Assembly (NCBI RefSeq): GCF_001592285.1
Contig: NZ_BCWQ01000019.1
Span: 19,672 to 83,671 of the forward strand
Direction of reading: 5' to 3'
From: Hydrogenophaga pseudoflava NBRC 102511
GTDB lineage: Bacteria > Pseudomonadota > Gammaproteobacteria > Burkholderiales > Burkholderiaceae_C
DNA length: 64,000 bases
The notes under the pieces are model-generated. The model saw nothing but the letters and a program-made list of their open reading frames with translations. It was not told the origin of the DNA and made no database searches. The translations under genes were made by a program, and so were the position numbers. Positions 15,358 to 23,161 of this stretch are shown here, piece by piece. Numbering within the stretch: position 1 is the stretch's first letter; each line of letters opens with the position of its first letter.

Positions 15358-16321
15358 GCACCATCCCCAGCACCTTGCCCATGTCCAGCGTGCGCGAAAG
15401 GTCCTTCATCTGGGGCAGGTACTGGGTCTGCATCTGCTGGGCCGGGGTCAGCAGCTGCTGGAAGGTCTGCTGCAGCAGCGCCGTGCTCATGACGCGACCG
15501 CCGGCGTAATAACGCCGGGCCACCTGGCCGAGCGCATAGGTGGTGGCAAACGACATCGCCATGCCGGTGGCCACGCCGCCGATCCCGCCGATGGTGCGAC
15601 CGGCCACCTTGCCCAGCAGGCCACCCAGGAGCTTGCGGCCGAACTGCTCCACGTACTGGGAGGTCAGGCCCACGCCGACAGTGGTGATGAACTCCTTGAT
15701 GTGGCCTTGGTCGAGTTCGATGCCGTGGGCGCGGCCGATGTTGTAGACCATGCGCACCTGCAGCGGGATGATGGCCATCGAGGCCCAGGACTGCGGCAGC
15801 AGTTCCAGCGCGCCGTTGAGCAGGGCCGCATTCAGGATGGTCTTGTCCAGGGCGGCTTCTTGCGCGGGATCAGCGGCCTGCGTGCCCGTTGGTACCTGAG
15901 CGGCCACTGGCACCGGCGCGCTCACAGGCGCGGCGGCGGCTGCGGCCGTGAGCACCGCGTCGGCCTCCTGCTCGAAGGCCTGGGCGCGGCCCGCGTCCAG
16001 GGCCAGGCGGGACTTCAGGTCCGACAGAAACGCGGTTTCCGCCGCGTTCTGCCGCCCGTCGGCGTCGCAGACACACACCGCCATTTCATAGGCCAGCTGG
16101 CGCTGGGCCGGGTCGCGCAAGGCGGCCACGGCATCGGCGAGCGTCACCCGCTTGAGCAGCACATCCTGATACAAACCCGCCAGCGCCGCACCCCCGGCCT
16201 CGCGGCCCAGCGACTCCGCCAGGCGCCGCACGGCCTCGCGCTCGCTGTCGGCCTTGTCGCCGTCGGCAAAGGCTGCGAGCAAGGCGATGGTGAGGATGGC
16301 TTGCTGTTCTTTCAGATCCAT
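15344..16321 (-). CDS. TerB-like and DUF697-like two-domain protein
   Basis: A 325-residue protein, starting at [10 protein letters not shown] with AAGGAA upstream. Residues 1-130 are all-helical with the TerB pattern ([40 protein letters not shown]). An Ala/Pro-rich linker follows, and then a C-terminal DUF697/YcjF-like region with hydrophobic segments ([40 protein letters not shown]). TerB is associated with tellurite resistance and stress sensing, and DUF697 with membrane-associated GTPase partners. This combination suggests an envelope-stress function, but that is inference. Confidence 0.8.
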   Translation of the reverse strand: MDLKEQQAILTIALLAAFADGDKADSEREAVRRLAESLGREAGGAALAGLYQDVLLKRVTLADAVAALRDPAQRQLAYEMAVCVCDADGRQNAAETAFLSDLKSRLALDAGRAQAFEQEADAVLTAAAAAAPVSAPVPVAAQVPTGTQAADPAQEAALDKTILNAALLNGALELLPQSWASMAIIPLQVRMVYNIGRAHGIELDQGHIKEFITTVGVGLTSQYVEQFGRKLLGGLLGKVAGRTIGGIGGVATGMAMSFATTYALGQVARRYYAGGRVMSTALLQQTFQQLLTPAQQMQTQYLPQMKDLSRTLDMGKVLGMVRGQP

Positions 16322-16396
16322 GGAACGTATTCCTTTGTAGATGACTCGGAGCACTGTAGAGCAACCCCTGCCGCCCGGGTTCCCGGTGCCAGCCCC

Positions 16397-16402
16397 GATA
16401 AT
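16397..16402 (+). promoter_or_regulatory. GATAAT -10-like box just before yciB
   Basis: GATAAT ends six bases before the yciB ATG. A start of transcription at the usual distance would coincide with the start codon, giving a leaderless mRNA. No ribosome-binding site is visible between box and ATG. Confidence 0.38.
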
Positions 16403-16408
16403 CCCCGC

Positions 16409-16957
16409 ATGCGTTTCCTGATCGACTTTTTCCCCATTGCGCTGTTTGTGGCCGCCTACAAGTTTGGCGACATCTACACCGCGACCGGCGTGCTCATGGC
16501 CGCCACCGTGGTGCAGACCGGCATCATCTACGGCATCGACAAGCGGCTGCAGACGCTGCAGAAAGTGACGCTGCTGCTGGTGCTGGTGTTCGGAGCCCTC
16601 ACGCTGCTGCTGCACGACGAGCGCTTCATCAAGTGGAAGCCCACCGTGCTCTACGCGAGCATGGCGATTGTGCTGGCCGCGGCGCTGTGGGTCTGGAAGA
16701 AGAACTTCCTGCAGATCCTCCTGGGCAGCCAGCTCAGCCTGCCGGCGCCGGTGTGGTCGCGCCTGACCGTGATCTGGATCGGCTATTTCCTGTTCATGGC
16801 CGCCATCAACGCCTACGTCGCGGCCTACTACTCCACCGAGGACTGGGTGAACTTCAAGCTCTGGGGCTACGTGTTCCCGGTGGTGTTCATCGTCGGCCAG
16901 GGCCTGTACATCGCCCGCTACCTCAAGAGCGACACCGAAGCGGGGACCGGCTCATGA
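16409..16957 (+). CDS. yciB: Inner-membrane septation protein A / YciB (IspZ)
   Basis: A 182-residue polytopic membrane protein. The N-terminus [20 protein letters not shown] is the diagnostic start of the family; [20 protein letters not shown] and [17 protein letters not shown] follow. It is linked to cell-envelope synthesis and septation. It is divergent from the TerB-like gene, has a GATAAT box six bases upstream, and overlaps bolA by four bases (ATGA). Confidence 0.96.
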   Translation: MRFLIDFFPIALFVAAYKFGDIYTATGVLMAATVVQTGIIYGIDKRLQTLQKVTLLLVLVFGALTLLLHDERFIKWKPTVLYASMAIVLAAALWVWKKNFLQILLGSQLSLPAPVWSRLTVIWIGYFLFMAAINAYVAAYYSTEDWVNFKLWGYVFPVVFIVGQGLYIARYLKSDTEAGTGS

Positions 16958-17235
16958 TCCCGGACCAACTGTTCGTGCCCACCGCGGCCGCGCTGCAGGC
17001 CGCCCTGGACGCTGCCCTCAGCCCGACCCGGCTGGAAGTCATCGACGAAAGCGCGGCCCACGCCGGGCACGCCGGCGCCAACGGCTTGGGCTATGGAACC
17101 CATTTCCGGGTGCGCATCGCCGCCCCCGCCTTCACCGGCAAGAGCCGCGTGGCGCAACACCGCCTTGTGTATGATGCGCTGCGCAATTTCACCGACGCCG
17201 GCCTGCACGCGCTGGCCATCGAAATCCTCACCTGA
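16954..17235 (+). CDS. bolA: BolA-family protein
   Basis: A 93-residue protein with the BolA pattern: [35 protein letters not shown] and RLVYDAL near the C-terminus. BolA proteins interact with monothiol glutaredoxins in Fe-S and stress physiology; some act as DNA-binding regulators. The ATG overlaps the yciB stop, so the genes are co-translated, and the parvulin gene follows after nine bases. This yciB-bolA-parvulin order is common in betaproteobacteria. Confidence 0.88.
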   Translation: MIPDQLFVPTAAALQAALDAALSPTRLEVIDESAAHAGHAGANGLGYGTHFRVRIAAPAFTGKSRVAQHRLVYDALRNFTDAGLHALAIEILT

Positions 17236-17243
17236 TCCACACC

Positions 17244-18023
17244 ATGAAATTCTCCCTGTCGGCCCTGACCGCCGCGGCCCTGATCGCTGCCGCTCCTCTG
17301 GCCATGGCCCAGAACGTCGCCATCGTCAACGGCAAGGCCGTGCCCAGCAGCCGAGTCACCGCGCTGGAGCAGCAGATTGCAGCCTCAGGTCGTCCGATCG
17401 ACGAGGCCACCCGCGCCCAGATCAAGGAAGAAGTCATCCTGCGCGAAGTCTTCATGCAGGAAGCCCAGAAGCGCGGTATTGCCGCCACGCCGGAATACAA
17501 GGAGCAGATGGAACTGGCCCGCCAGACCATCATGATCCGCGCCCTGTTCGCCGACTACCAGAAGAAGAACCCGGTGTCCGACGCCGACCTGCAGGCCGAG
17601 TACGACAAGTTCGCCGCGGCCAACGGCGGCAAGGAGTACCGCGCACGCCACATCCTCGTTGAGAAGGAAGATGAGGCCAAGGCCATCATTGCGGCCATCA
17701 AGGGTGGCGCCAAGTTCGAAGACCAGGCCAAGGCCAAGTCCAAGGACCCGGGCTCCGGTGCCAACGGTGGTGACCTGGACTGGGCCAATGCCGCCAGCTA
17801 CGTGACCGAGTTCTCCGAGGCCATGATCAAACTCGACAAGGGTCAGATGACCCAGGAGCCGGTCAAGAGCCAGTTCGGTTACCACATCATCCGTGTCGAC
17901 GACGTGCGCCAGGCCAAGCTGCCGACCTTTGAAGAACTCAAGCCGCAGATCGCGCAGCAGATGCAGCAGCAGAAGCTGGGCGACTTCCAGCGCTCGCTGC
18001 GCGAGAAGGCCAAGATCCAGTAA
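17244..18023 (+). CDS. Periplasmic peptidyl-prolyl cis-trans isomerase (parvulin type)
   Basis: A 259-residue exported foldase. The signal peptide is residues 1-22, ending in AMAQ. An N-terminal SurA-like helical region follows, then the parvulin domain with YRARHILVEKEDEAKAIIAA, GDLDWANAASYVTEFSEAM and EPVKSQFGYHIIRVDD. This is the PpiC/PrsA-like class, which helps fold outer-membrane proteins. It is last in the yciB-bolA unit and is followed by a strong intrinsic terminator. Confidence 0.92.
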   Translation: MKFSLSALTAAALIAAAPLAMAQNVAIVNGKAVPSSRVTALEQQIAASGRPIDEATRAQIKEEVILREVFMQEAQKRGIAATPEYKEQMELARQTIMIRALFADYQKKNPVSDADLQAEYDKFAAANGGKEYRARHILVEKEDEAKAIIAAIKGGAKFEDQAKAKSKDPGSGANGGDLDWANAASYVTEFSEAMIKLDKGQMTQEPVKSQFGYHIIRVDDVRQAKLPTFEELKPQIAQQMQQQKLGDFQRSLREKAKIQ

Positions 18024-18039
18024 GGATCGGCGTTCTCCT

Positions 18040-18071
18040 AAAAAAAGCGCGGCGTGGTCCGCGCTTTTTTT
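18040..18071. terminator. Strong intrinsic terminator after the parvulin gene
   Basis: AGCGCGG-CGTGGT-CCGCGCT is a perfect stem flanked by an A-run on the left and a run of seven T on the right. It is a textbook Rho-independent terminator for the rightward unit. The A-run would also pair as a T-run for leftward transcripts. Confidence 0.92.
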
Positions 18072-18109
18072 GTGGCCGCGAGGAAGTGGATCTGGCCACG
18101 CCGATCGGA

Positions 18110-18180
18110 TTGGATTTGATCAAATATTAGAACCAGGTGGTTTGGATGCCACAATTCGGCATCCATTTGATCAAATCCAA
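18110..18180. promoter_or_regulatory. Two inverted copies of the palindrome ATTTGATCAAAT, probable GntR-type operators
   Basis: The perfect 12-bp palindrome ATTTGATCAAAT occurs at 18114-18125 and 18165-18176. Each is extended on the outer side by TTGG/CCAA, so the pair forms a 16-base inverted repeat (TTGGATTTGATCAAAT and its complement). The second copy ends three bases before the start codon of the synthetase gene. The likely ligand is the FCD-GntR protein encoded as third gene of the unit. The region lacks a clear ribosome-binding site. Confidence 0.55.
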
Positions 18181-18182
18181 CC

Positions 18183-19529
18183 ATGAACGCGCCCCCCACC
18201 GACATCCACAGCTTCCTGAGCGAGCACCGCATCCACGAGGTCGAGTGCGTGATTCCCGACATGACCGGGATCGCCCGCGGCAAGATCCTCCCCAAGGATC
18301 TGTTCCTCAGCTCCGGGCACATGCGCCTGCCCAAGAGCGTGCTGCTCAACACCGTCAACGGCCAGCAGCCCGACAACGCCGAGTTCGTCGGCGACACCGA
18401 CCCCGACATGGTCTGCGTGCCCGACCTGTCGACGGCGCGCATGGTGCCCTGGGCAGCCGAACAGGTCGCGGTCATCATCCACGACTGCGAGGAGTTCGAC
18501 GGCTCGCCGGTGGCGCTCTCGCCCCGCAGCGTGCTGCGCCGGGTGCTGGCGCTGTACGACGCACAGGGCTGGCAGCCGGTGGTGGCGCCCGAGATGGAGT
18601 TCTACCTGGTCGCCCGCCAGCAGAACCCGCACGAGCCGCTGCAACCGCCGCTGGGCCGCACCGGCAAACCCGAGGCCGGCCGGCAGTCGTACTCGATCGA
18701 TGCCGTCAACGACTTCGACCCCTTCTTCCTGGAGCTCTCGCGCTTCTGCGAGGTGCACCGCCTGGGCGTCGAGACCCTGATCCACGAGGCCGGCGCCGGC
18801 CAGATGGAGATCAACTTCACCCACGGTGATGCCATGGACCTGGCCGACCGGGTGTTCCTGTTCAAGCGCACCGTGCGGGAAACGGCGCTGCGCCACGGCA
18901 TCTTCGCCACCTTCATGGCCAAGCCGATGGAGGCCGAGCCGGGCAGCGCGATGCACATCCACCAGAGCATCCTGGACCGCGCCACCGGCCGCAACATCTT
19001 CAGCGAAGAGGACGGCGCGGTAACGCCGCATTTCCGCCACTTCATCGCCGGCCTGCAGCGCTACGTGCCGCAGGTGATGCCGATGCTGGCGCCCTATGTG
19101 AACTCCTACCGGCGCCTCTCGCGCTACATGTCGGCGCCGATCAATGTGCAGTGGGGCTACGACAACCGCACCTGCGGCATCCGCGTGCCGGAGTCCGACG
19201 CCGCCAACCGCCGGGTGGAGAACCGCGTGCCGGGCGTGGACGTGAACCCGTACCTGGCCATGGCTGCGACGCTGGGTGCCGGTTACCTGGGGCTGATGGA
19301 GAAGCGCCAGCCCAGCGAGCCGATGAAAACCAGTGCCTGGGACAGCGACCAGGACCTGCCCAGCCACATGGAGGACTCGATCCGCCGCATGCGCGAGTGC
19401 GAAGCGCTGCGCGATGTCTTCGGTGGTGCCTTCATCGACGCCTTCCTCGCGGTCAAGGAACTGGAATACGCCACCTACAACCGCGTGATCAGCTCCTGGG
19501 AGCGCGAGCACCTGCTGCTGCTGGTCTGA
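18183..19529 (+). CDS. Glutamine synthetase-family enzyme (gamma-glutamyl-amine synthetase type, PuuA-like)
   Basis: A 448-residue type I glutamine-synthetase-fold enzyme. It shows the beta-grasp N-terminus (VECVIPDMTGIARGKILPKD), the ATP/metal motifs VAPEMEFYLV and AGAGQMEINFTHGDAM, FMAKPMEAEPGSAMHIHQSI with catalytic glutamates and histidines, and NRTCGIRVP. The N-terminal MTGIARGK and MHIHQS patterns are shared with gamma-glutamylputrescine synthetases. The amine substrate cannot be read. It is first of three genes with an aminotransferase and GntR regulator, behind two operators. Confidence 0.92.
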   Translation: MNAPPTDIHSFLSEHRIHEVECVIPDMTGIARGKILPKDLFLSSGHMRLPKSVLLNTVNGQQPDNAEFVGDTDPDMVCVPDLSTARMVPWAAEQVAVIIHDCEEFDGSPVALSPRSVLRRVLALYDAQGWQPVVAPEMEFYLVARQQNPHEPLQPPLGRTGKPEAGRQSYSIDAVNDFDPFFLELSRFCEVHRLGVETLIHEAGAGQMEINFTHGDAMDLADRVFLFKRTVRETALRHGIFATFMAKPMEAEPGSAMHIHQSILDRATGRNIFSEEDGAVTPHFRHFIAGLQRYVPQVMPMLAPYVNSYRRLSRYMSAPINVQWGYDNRTCGIRVPESDAANRRVENRVPGVDVNPYLAMAATLGAGYLGLMEKRQPSEPMKTSAWDSDQDLPSHMEDSIRRMRECEALRDVFGGAFIDAFLAVKELEYATYNRVISSWEREHLLLLV

Positions 19530-19542
19530 GGAGACACCCCCC

Positions 19543-20925
19543 ATGACGCAAGAACAACGACCCACCCGCACCGGCCTGGACTGGCCGCGCGCACAGACCT
19601 TCCTCGCGCAGGAGCGCGCCCGTTTTCACGAGGCCCACCCACGATCGGCGGCCCTCGCCGCCCGCGCCCGCGACCACCTGCTGTTCGGGGTGCCGCTGCA
19701 CTGGATGAACGACTGGGGCACGCCGTTCGCGCTGCACGTCGACCACGCCAGCGGCGCCCAGGTGACCGACGTCGACGGCCACACACTGACCGACTTCTGC
19801 CTGGGCGACACCGGCGCCATGTTCGGCCATTCGCCCGCGCCGGTGGCGGCCGCCGTCGCCCGCCAGGCCACCCGGGGCTTCACCACCATGCTGGCCACCG
19901 AGGACGCGGCCGTGGTCGGCGAACAGCTGGCGCAGCGCTTCGGCCTGCCGGTGTGGCAGTTCGCGATGAGCGCCACCGATGCCAACCGCTACATCGTGCG
20001 CTGGCTCCGTGCCGCCACGGGGCGCAAGAAGATCCTGGTCTTCAACGGCTGCTACCACGGCACCATCGAGGACGTGTTCGTCGATCTGGTGGATGGTCGG
20101 CCGGTGCAGCGCGACAGCCTGCTGGGCCAGGTGCACAACCTGCTGGACACCACCGTGGTGGTCGAGTTCAACGACCTGGCCGCGCTCGACGCCGCACTGG
20201 CTGATGGTGACGTGGCCTGCGTGCTGGCCGAACCGGTGATGACCAACATCGGTATGGTGCTGCCCGAGCCCGGCTACTGGGCCGAAGCTCAGCAGATCAT
20301 CCGCCGCCACGGCACGCTGCTGGTGATGGACGAGACCCACACCATCAGCACCGGCCCTGGCGGCTACGCCCGCGCCCAAGGCATCGCTCCCGATGCCTTG
20401 GTGCTCGGCAAACCGGTGGGCGGCGGCGTACCCTGCGCGGTCTACGGCATGAGCGCCGAACTGGCGGCCCGCGTCGAACGGGCCAAGCGCGAGGCCCCAC
20501 CGGGCCACAGCGGCATCGGCACCACGCTGACCGGCAACATGCTGGCCATGGCCGCGATGCGCGCGGCTCTCACCGAGGTCATGACCCCGGCCGCCTACGG
20601 GCACATGCTGGCACTGGCGCAGCGGCTGGCTGCCGGGCTGCGGGAGGTGATCGCGCGGCATGGCCTGCCCTGGTGCGTGACCCAGGTCGGCGCGCGCACC
20701 GAGTTCCAGTTCTGCCCGACCCCGCCCAGGAACGGCAGCGAAGCCGACCGCATCCTCGACGGCGAGCTGGAGCACCTGATCCACCTTGGCCTGCTCAACC
20801 GCGGCGTCATGATCACGCCCTTCCACAACATGATGCTGGTCTGCCCGCAGACCACCGACGAGCACGTCGCGCAGCTGATCGGCGCGCTCGACGAGGCGCT
20901 GACCCAGATCACGCAGAAGGCATGA
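19543..20925 (+). CDS. Class III PLP aminotransferase (glutamate-1-semialdehyde aminomutase-like)
   Basis: A 460-residue fold-type I enzyme. The PLP lysine is Lys290 (ALVLGKPVGGGVP) and the pyridine-nitrogen Asp is Asp263 (LLVMDETHTIS); FNGCYHGTIEDVF and LGDTGAMFGHSPAPVAAAV are also family motifs. It resembles HemL but the usual NSGTEA segment is replaced by AMSATDANRYIVRWLR, so it is unlikely to be the haem-pathway enzyme. It sits between a synthetase and a GntR gene, suggesting transamination of an amine or amino-acid intermediate. The last bases overlap the regulator start. Confidence 0.9.
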   Translation: MTQEQRPTRTGLDWPRAQTFLAQERARFHEAHPRSAALAARARDHLLFGVPLHWMNDWGTPFALHVDHASGAQVTDVDGHTLTDFCLGDTGAMFGHSPAPVAAAVARQATRGFTTMLATEDAAVVGEQLAQRFGLPVWQFAMSATDANRYIVRWLRAATGRKKILVFNGCYHGTIEDVFVDLVDGRPVQRDSLLGQVHNLLDTTVVVEFNDLAALDAALADGDVACVLAEPVMTNIGMVLPEPGYWAEAQQIIRRHGTLLVMDETHTISTGPGGYARAQGIAPDALVLGKPVGGGVPCAVYGMSAELAARVERAKREAPPGHSGIGTTLTGNMLAMAAMRAALTEVMTPAAYGHMLALAQRLAAGLREVIARHGLPWCVTQVGARTEFQFCPTPPRNGSEADRILDGELEHLIHLGLLNRGVMITPFHNMMLVCPQTTDEHVAQLIGALDEALTQITQKA

Positions 20926-21566
20926 AGACCCCCGCCCCGACCCAGCAGGACGAGACCTATGCGCGGTTGCGCCAGTGGGTCACCGTGGGCCAGTTCCTGC
21001 CGGGGGAGCGGCTGAAAATCCACGCCATCGCCGAGAAGCTGGGCGTGGGCGTGATGCCGGTGCGCGCCGCGCTGCAGCGGCTGGCGGCCGAGGGTGCGCT
21101 GGTCAACGTGCCCCACGCCGGCATGCAGGTGCCCAAACTCTCGCTGGCCGAGTTCGACGATGTGCTGCAGACCCGGCTGCTGCTGGAAGGCGAAGCGGCC
21201 GAGCGTGGCGCCCACCGGCTCGACGCCACCGGTGTGGCCGAGCTGCTGGCGCTGGAGCAGCGCATGCGCGAGGCGCTCAAGGCCGGTGATGCCAAGGGCT
21301 ATCTCGACGCCAACGAGCTGTTCCACCTGCGCCTGTACCAGGCCGCCGCCTCCCCCACCCTGCTCTCGCTGATCGAGACCGTCTGGCTCAAGGTCGGGCC
21401 GCTGTCGAACAGGCTGTTCGAGGTGGAAGCCTCGCAGCGCGTGATCAACGACGCCCACGGCGACGCGGTGATGGCGCTGCGCCTGCGCGACAGCGCCGGC
21501 GTGCGGCGCGCGATTGAGAAGGACTTGTTCGTGGCCGCGCAGTTCCTGCGGCCGTTCTGCGCCTGA
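20922..21566 (+). CDS. GntR-family transcriptional regulator, FCD subfamily
   Basis: A 214-residue regulator. The N-terminal winged helix shows GERLKIHAIAEKLGVGVMPV and RAALQRLAAEGALVNVPHAG. The C-terminal FCD domain carries likely metal/ligand residues in DANELFHLRLYQAA and DAHGDAVMALRLRD. It overlaps the aminotransferase stop (ATGA), so its expression is tied to the operon, and it probably represses it through the ATTTGATCAAAT sites. The effector is likely a pathway intermediate; this is inference from context. Confidence 0.93.
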   Translation: MKTPAPTQQDETYARLRQWVTVGQFLPGERLKIHAIAEKLGVGVMPVRAALQRLAAEGALVNVPHAGMQVPKLSLAEFDDVLQTRLLLEGEAAERGAHRLDATGVAELLALEQRMREALKAGDAKGYLDANELFHLRLYQAAASPTLLSLIETVWLKVGPLSNRLFEVEASQRVINDAHGDAVMALRLRDSAGVRRAIEKDLFVAAQFLRPFCA

Positions 21567-21572
21567 ACCGGC

Positions 21573-22322
21573 TCAGCCGCGCCACCAGACGAAGGCCGCC
21601 AGCAGGCCGATCATCACCGGCTGGTGCAGCAGGTAGTACGACAGGCTCCAGCGCCCCAGCACCACCAGAGAGCGGCGCAGCCCGGTGGCCGCCGCGTCGC
21701 CCGCGCCCAGCCATTGCGGTCGGTGTGCCAGCGCCCAGCGCCCGGCGGCGACGCCCCACCACATCACGCCCAGCCAGGGCAGCACCGGAGCGTAGTCCTC
21801 GGTCACCGGCAGCTCGCTGATGAAGCCCAGCGCGTTCCAGCCCGGCTGGTTCAGGAACGCCAGCGACGGCAGCGCGCCGATCACCAGTGGCGCGATCCAC
21901 TTCATCGACACCGCGATTGCCCCGAGCGGCCAGAGCCAGGCGCCCCAGCCGGCCGTCAGTCGCACCAGGACCAGCATGGCCGCAATGCCGTGCAGAATGC
22001 CAAAGTAGATGAAGGTGTCCGGGAACATCAGCCAGGAGCCAATGCTCACCAGCAGCGCCCCACCCGCCACCTGCGCCCAGCGCTTCCAGAACCGCGGCCA
22101 GCCCTGCCCCTGCTGCAGCGCCACCGCCTGCGACAGCCCGGCGGTGAACAGGAACAGGCTCACGATGAACGTGCGCTGCCAGGTCCAGAACGGGTCGTCG
22201 TAGAAGTCCTGCTGAATGAAGCCGAAGTGGTTGAGGTCGAAGCAGAAATGGAAGGCGGTCATCCACAGCATCGCCACCGCACGCAGCAGGTCGATGCGGT
22301 CCAGGCGCGCGGTGGCCTTCAC
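21573..22322 (-). CDS. DUF1624 / heparan-alpha-glucosaminide N-acetyltransferase-like membrane protein
   Basis: A 249-residue polytopic membrane protein. It starts VKATARLDRIDLLRAVAMLW, with the diagnostic R-(I/L)-D-x-L-R-(G/A) segment, then MTAFHFCFDLNHFG with the conserved His and Asp. Several membrane helices follow (SLFLFTAGLSQAVALQ, LVSIGSWLMFPDTFIYFGIL). The chosen GTG start overlaps the stop of the upstream esterase by four bases (GTGA); the much longer frame reads into that gene and is spurious. The family transfers acyl groups across membranes, but the substrate here is unknown. Confidence 0.88.
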   Translation of the reverse strand: MKATARLDRIDLLRAVAMLWMTAFHFCFDLNHFGFIQQDFYDDPFWTWQRTFIVSLFLFTAGLSQAVALQQGQGWPRFWKRWAQVAGGALLVSIGSWLMFPDTFIYFGILHGIAAMLVLVRLTAGWGAWLWPLGAIAVSMKWIAPLVIGALPSLAFLNQPGWNALGFISELPVTEDYAPVLPWLGVMWWGVAAGRWALAHRPQWLGAGDAAATGLRRSLVVLGRWSLSYYLLHQPVMIGLLAAFVWWRG

Positions 22323-23074
22323 CGGCAACTCGAATGCACCTTCAGCAGCAGCTGTGCCAGTTCGCGCGGCGCGCTGACCATCGGGTCGTGGCCGGTCGCC
22401 AGCTCGTACACCGTCCAGCCCGGCTCGCTGCGCACGCGCTTGCGGGCGGCGTCGATGGTGGCCAGCGGCGGGTTCGTGCAGTCGATGAAGCTGTGCGGGA
22501 TGGACCACACCAGCGCCGGGTCGAACAGCAGGGTCTCGTGGTACAGGCGGTAGGGCTGCGGCGTCTGGCGGCGGTTGACCCAGTCGCGGTCGGCGCCTTC
22601 CAGTCCGAACACGCTCGCGTCTGGCGGCGGGAAACTCAGCCCGCCGCTGCTGCGCTGCGCCTCGGCGGCCCGCTTGGCCACGGTCTCCGCCGAGTGGGGC
22701 GTGCTCCAGCTGTTGCCGGGGTCTGGAACGCCCGCATCCAGATAGACCAGGTGCTGCAGCAGGCCGGGGTGCGCGCGCTGCAGGCGGTCGGCCACGCAGG
22801 TGATCAGGTTGCCCGCGTAGCTGTGGCCGACCAGCACCACCCGCTCCAGTTCCTCGGCTTCGATCAGCCCGATCACGTCCTGGATGTGGGTGTTGATGCC
22901 GACTGTCGGGCTCAGCAGGTGGGCCCGTTCGCCCACGCCAGTGAGGGTGACGGCGTGGGTGTCCACACCGGCGCCGCGCAGCAGCGGCAGCACCCGCTTC
23001 CAGCACCAGGCGCCGTGCCAGGAGCCGTGGACGAGGACGATGGCGGTGCTGGAGGGGTCGTGGGATGCAGGCAT
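22319..23074 (-). CDS. Alpha/beta hydrolase (salicylate-esterase / hydroxynitrile-lyase-like)
   Basis: A 251-residue esterase with the N-terminal motif VLVHGSWHGAWCWKRVLPLL, the nucleophile in VLVGHSYAGNLITCVA, and the catalytic His near ATGHDPMVSAPRELA. The WHGAWCW and GHSYAG motifs are those of the MES/HNL-like group, found in plants and bacteria. The start MPASHDPSST leaves an 87-base divergent gap to the U32 gene. The longer upstream frame is antisense to the U32 gene and is rejected. Substrate not known. Confidence 0.9.
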   Translation of the reverse strand: MPASHDPSSTAIVLVHGSWHGAWCWKRVLPLLRGAGVDTHAVTLTGVGERAHLLSPTVGINTHIQDVIGLIEAEELERVVLVGHSYAGNLITCVADRLQRAHPGLLQHLVYLDAGVPDPGNSWSTPHSAETVAKRAAEAQRSSGGLSFPPPDASVFGLEGADRDWVNRRQTPQPYRLYHETLLFDPALVWSIPHSFIDCTNPPLATIDAARKRVRSEPGWTVYELATGHDPMVSAPRELAQLLLKVHSSCR

Positions 23075-23161
23075 GGGCGATCTCCGGGACAATATCGGGT
23101 TGATTTGCGGGGCCGTCAGTGGTCCCGATTCTGCCTGCTCTGCCTCTTTTTTTGCGCCACC

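Noticed and set aside
23139..23152. T-rich stretch before rlhA taken as a terminator
   Set aside because: No stem precedes the T-run, so it is not an intrinsic terminator.
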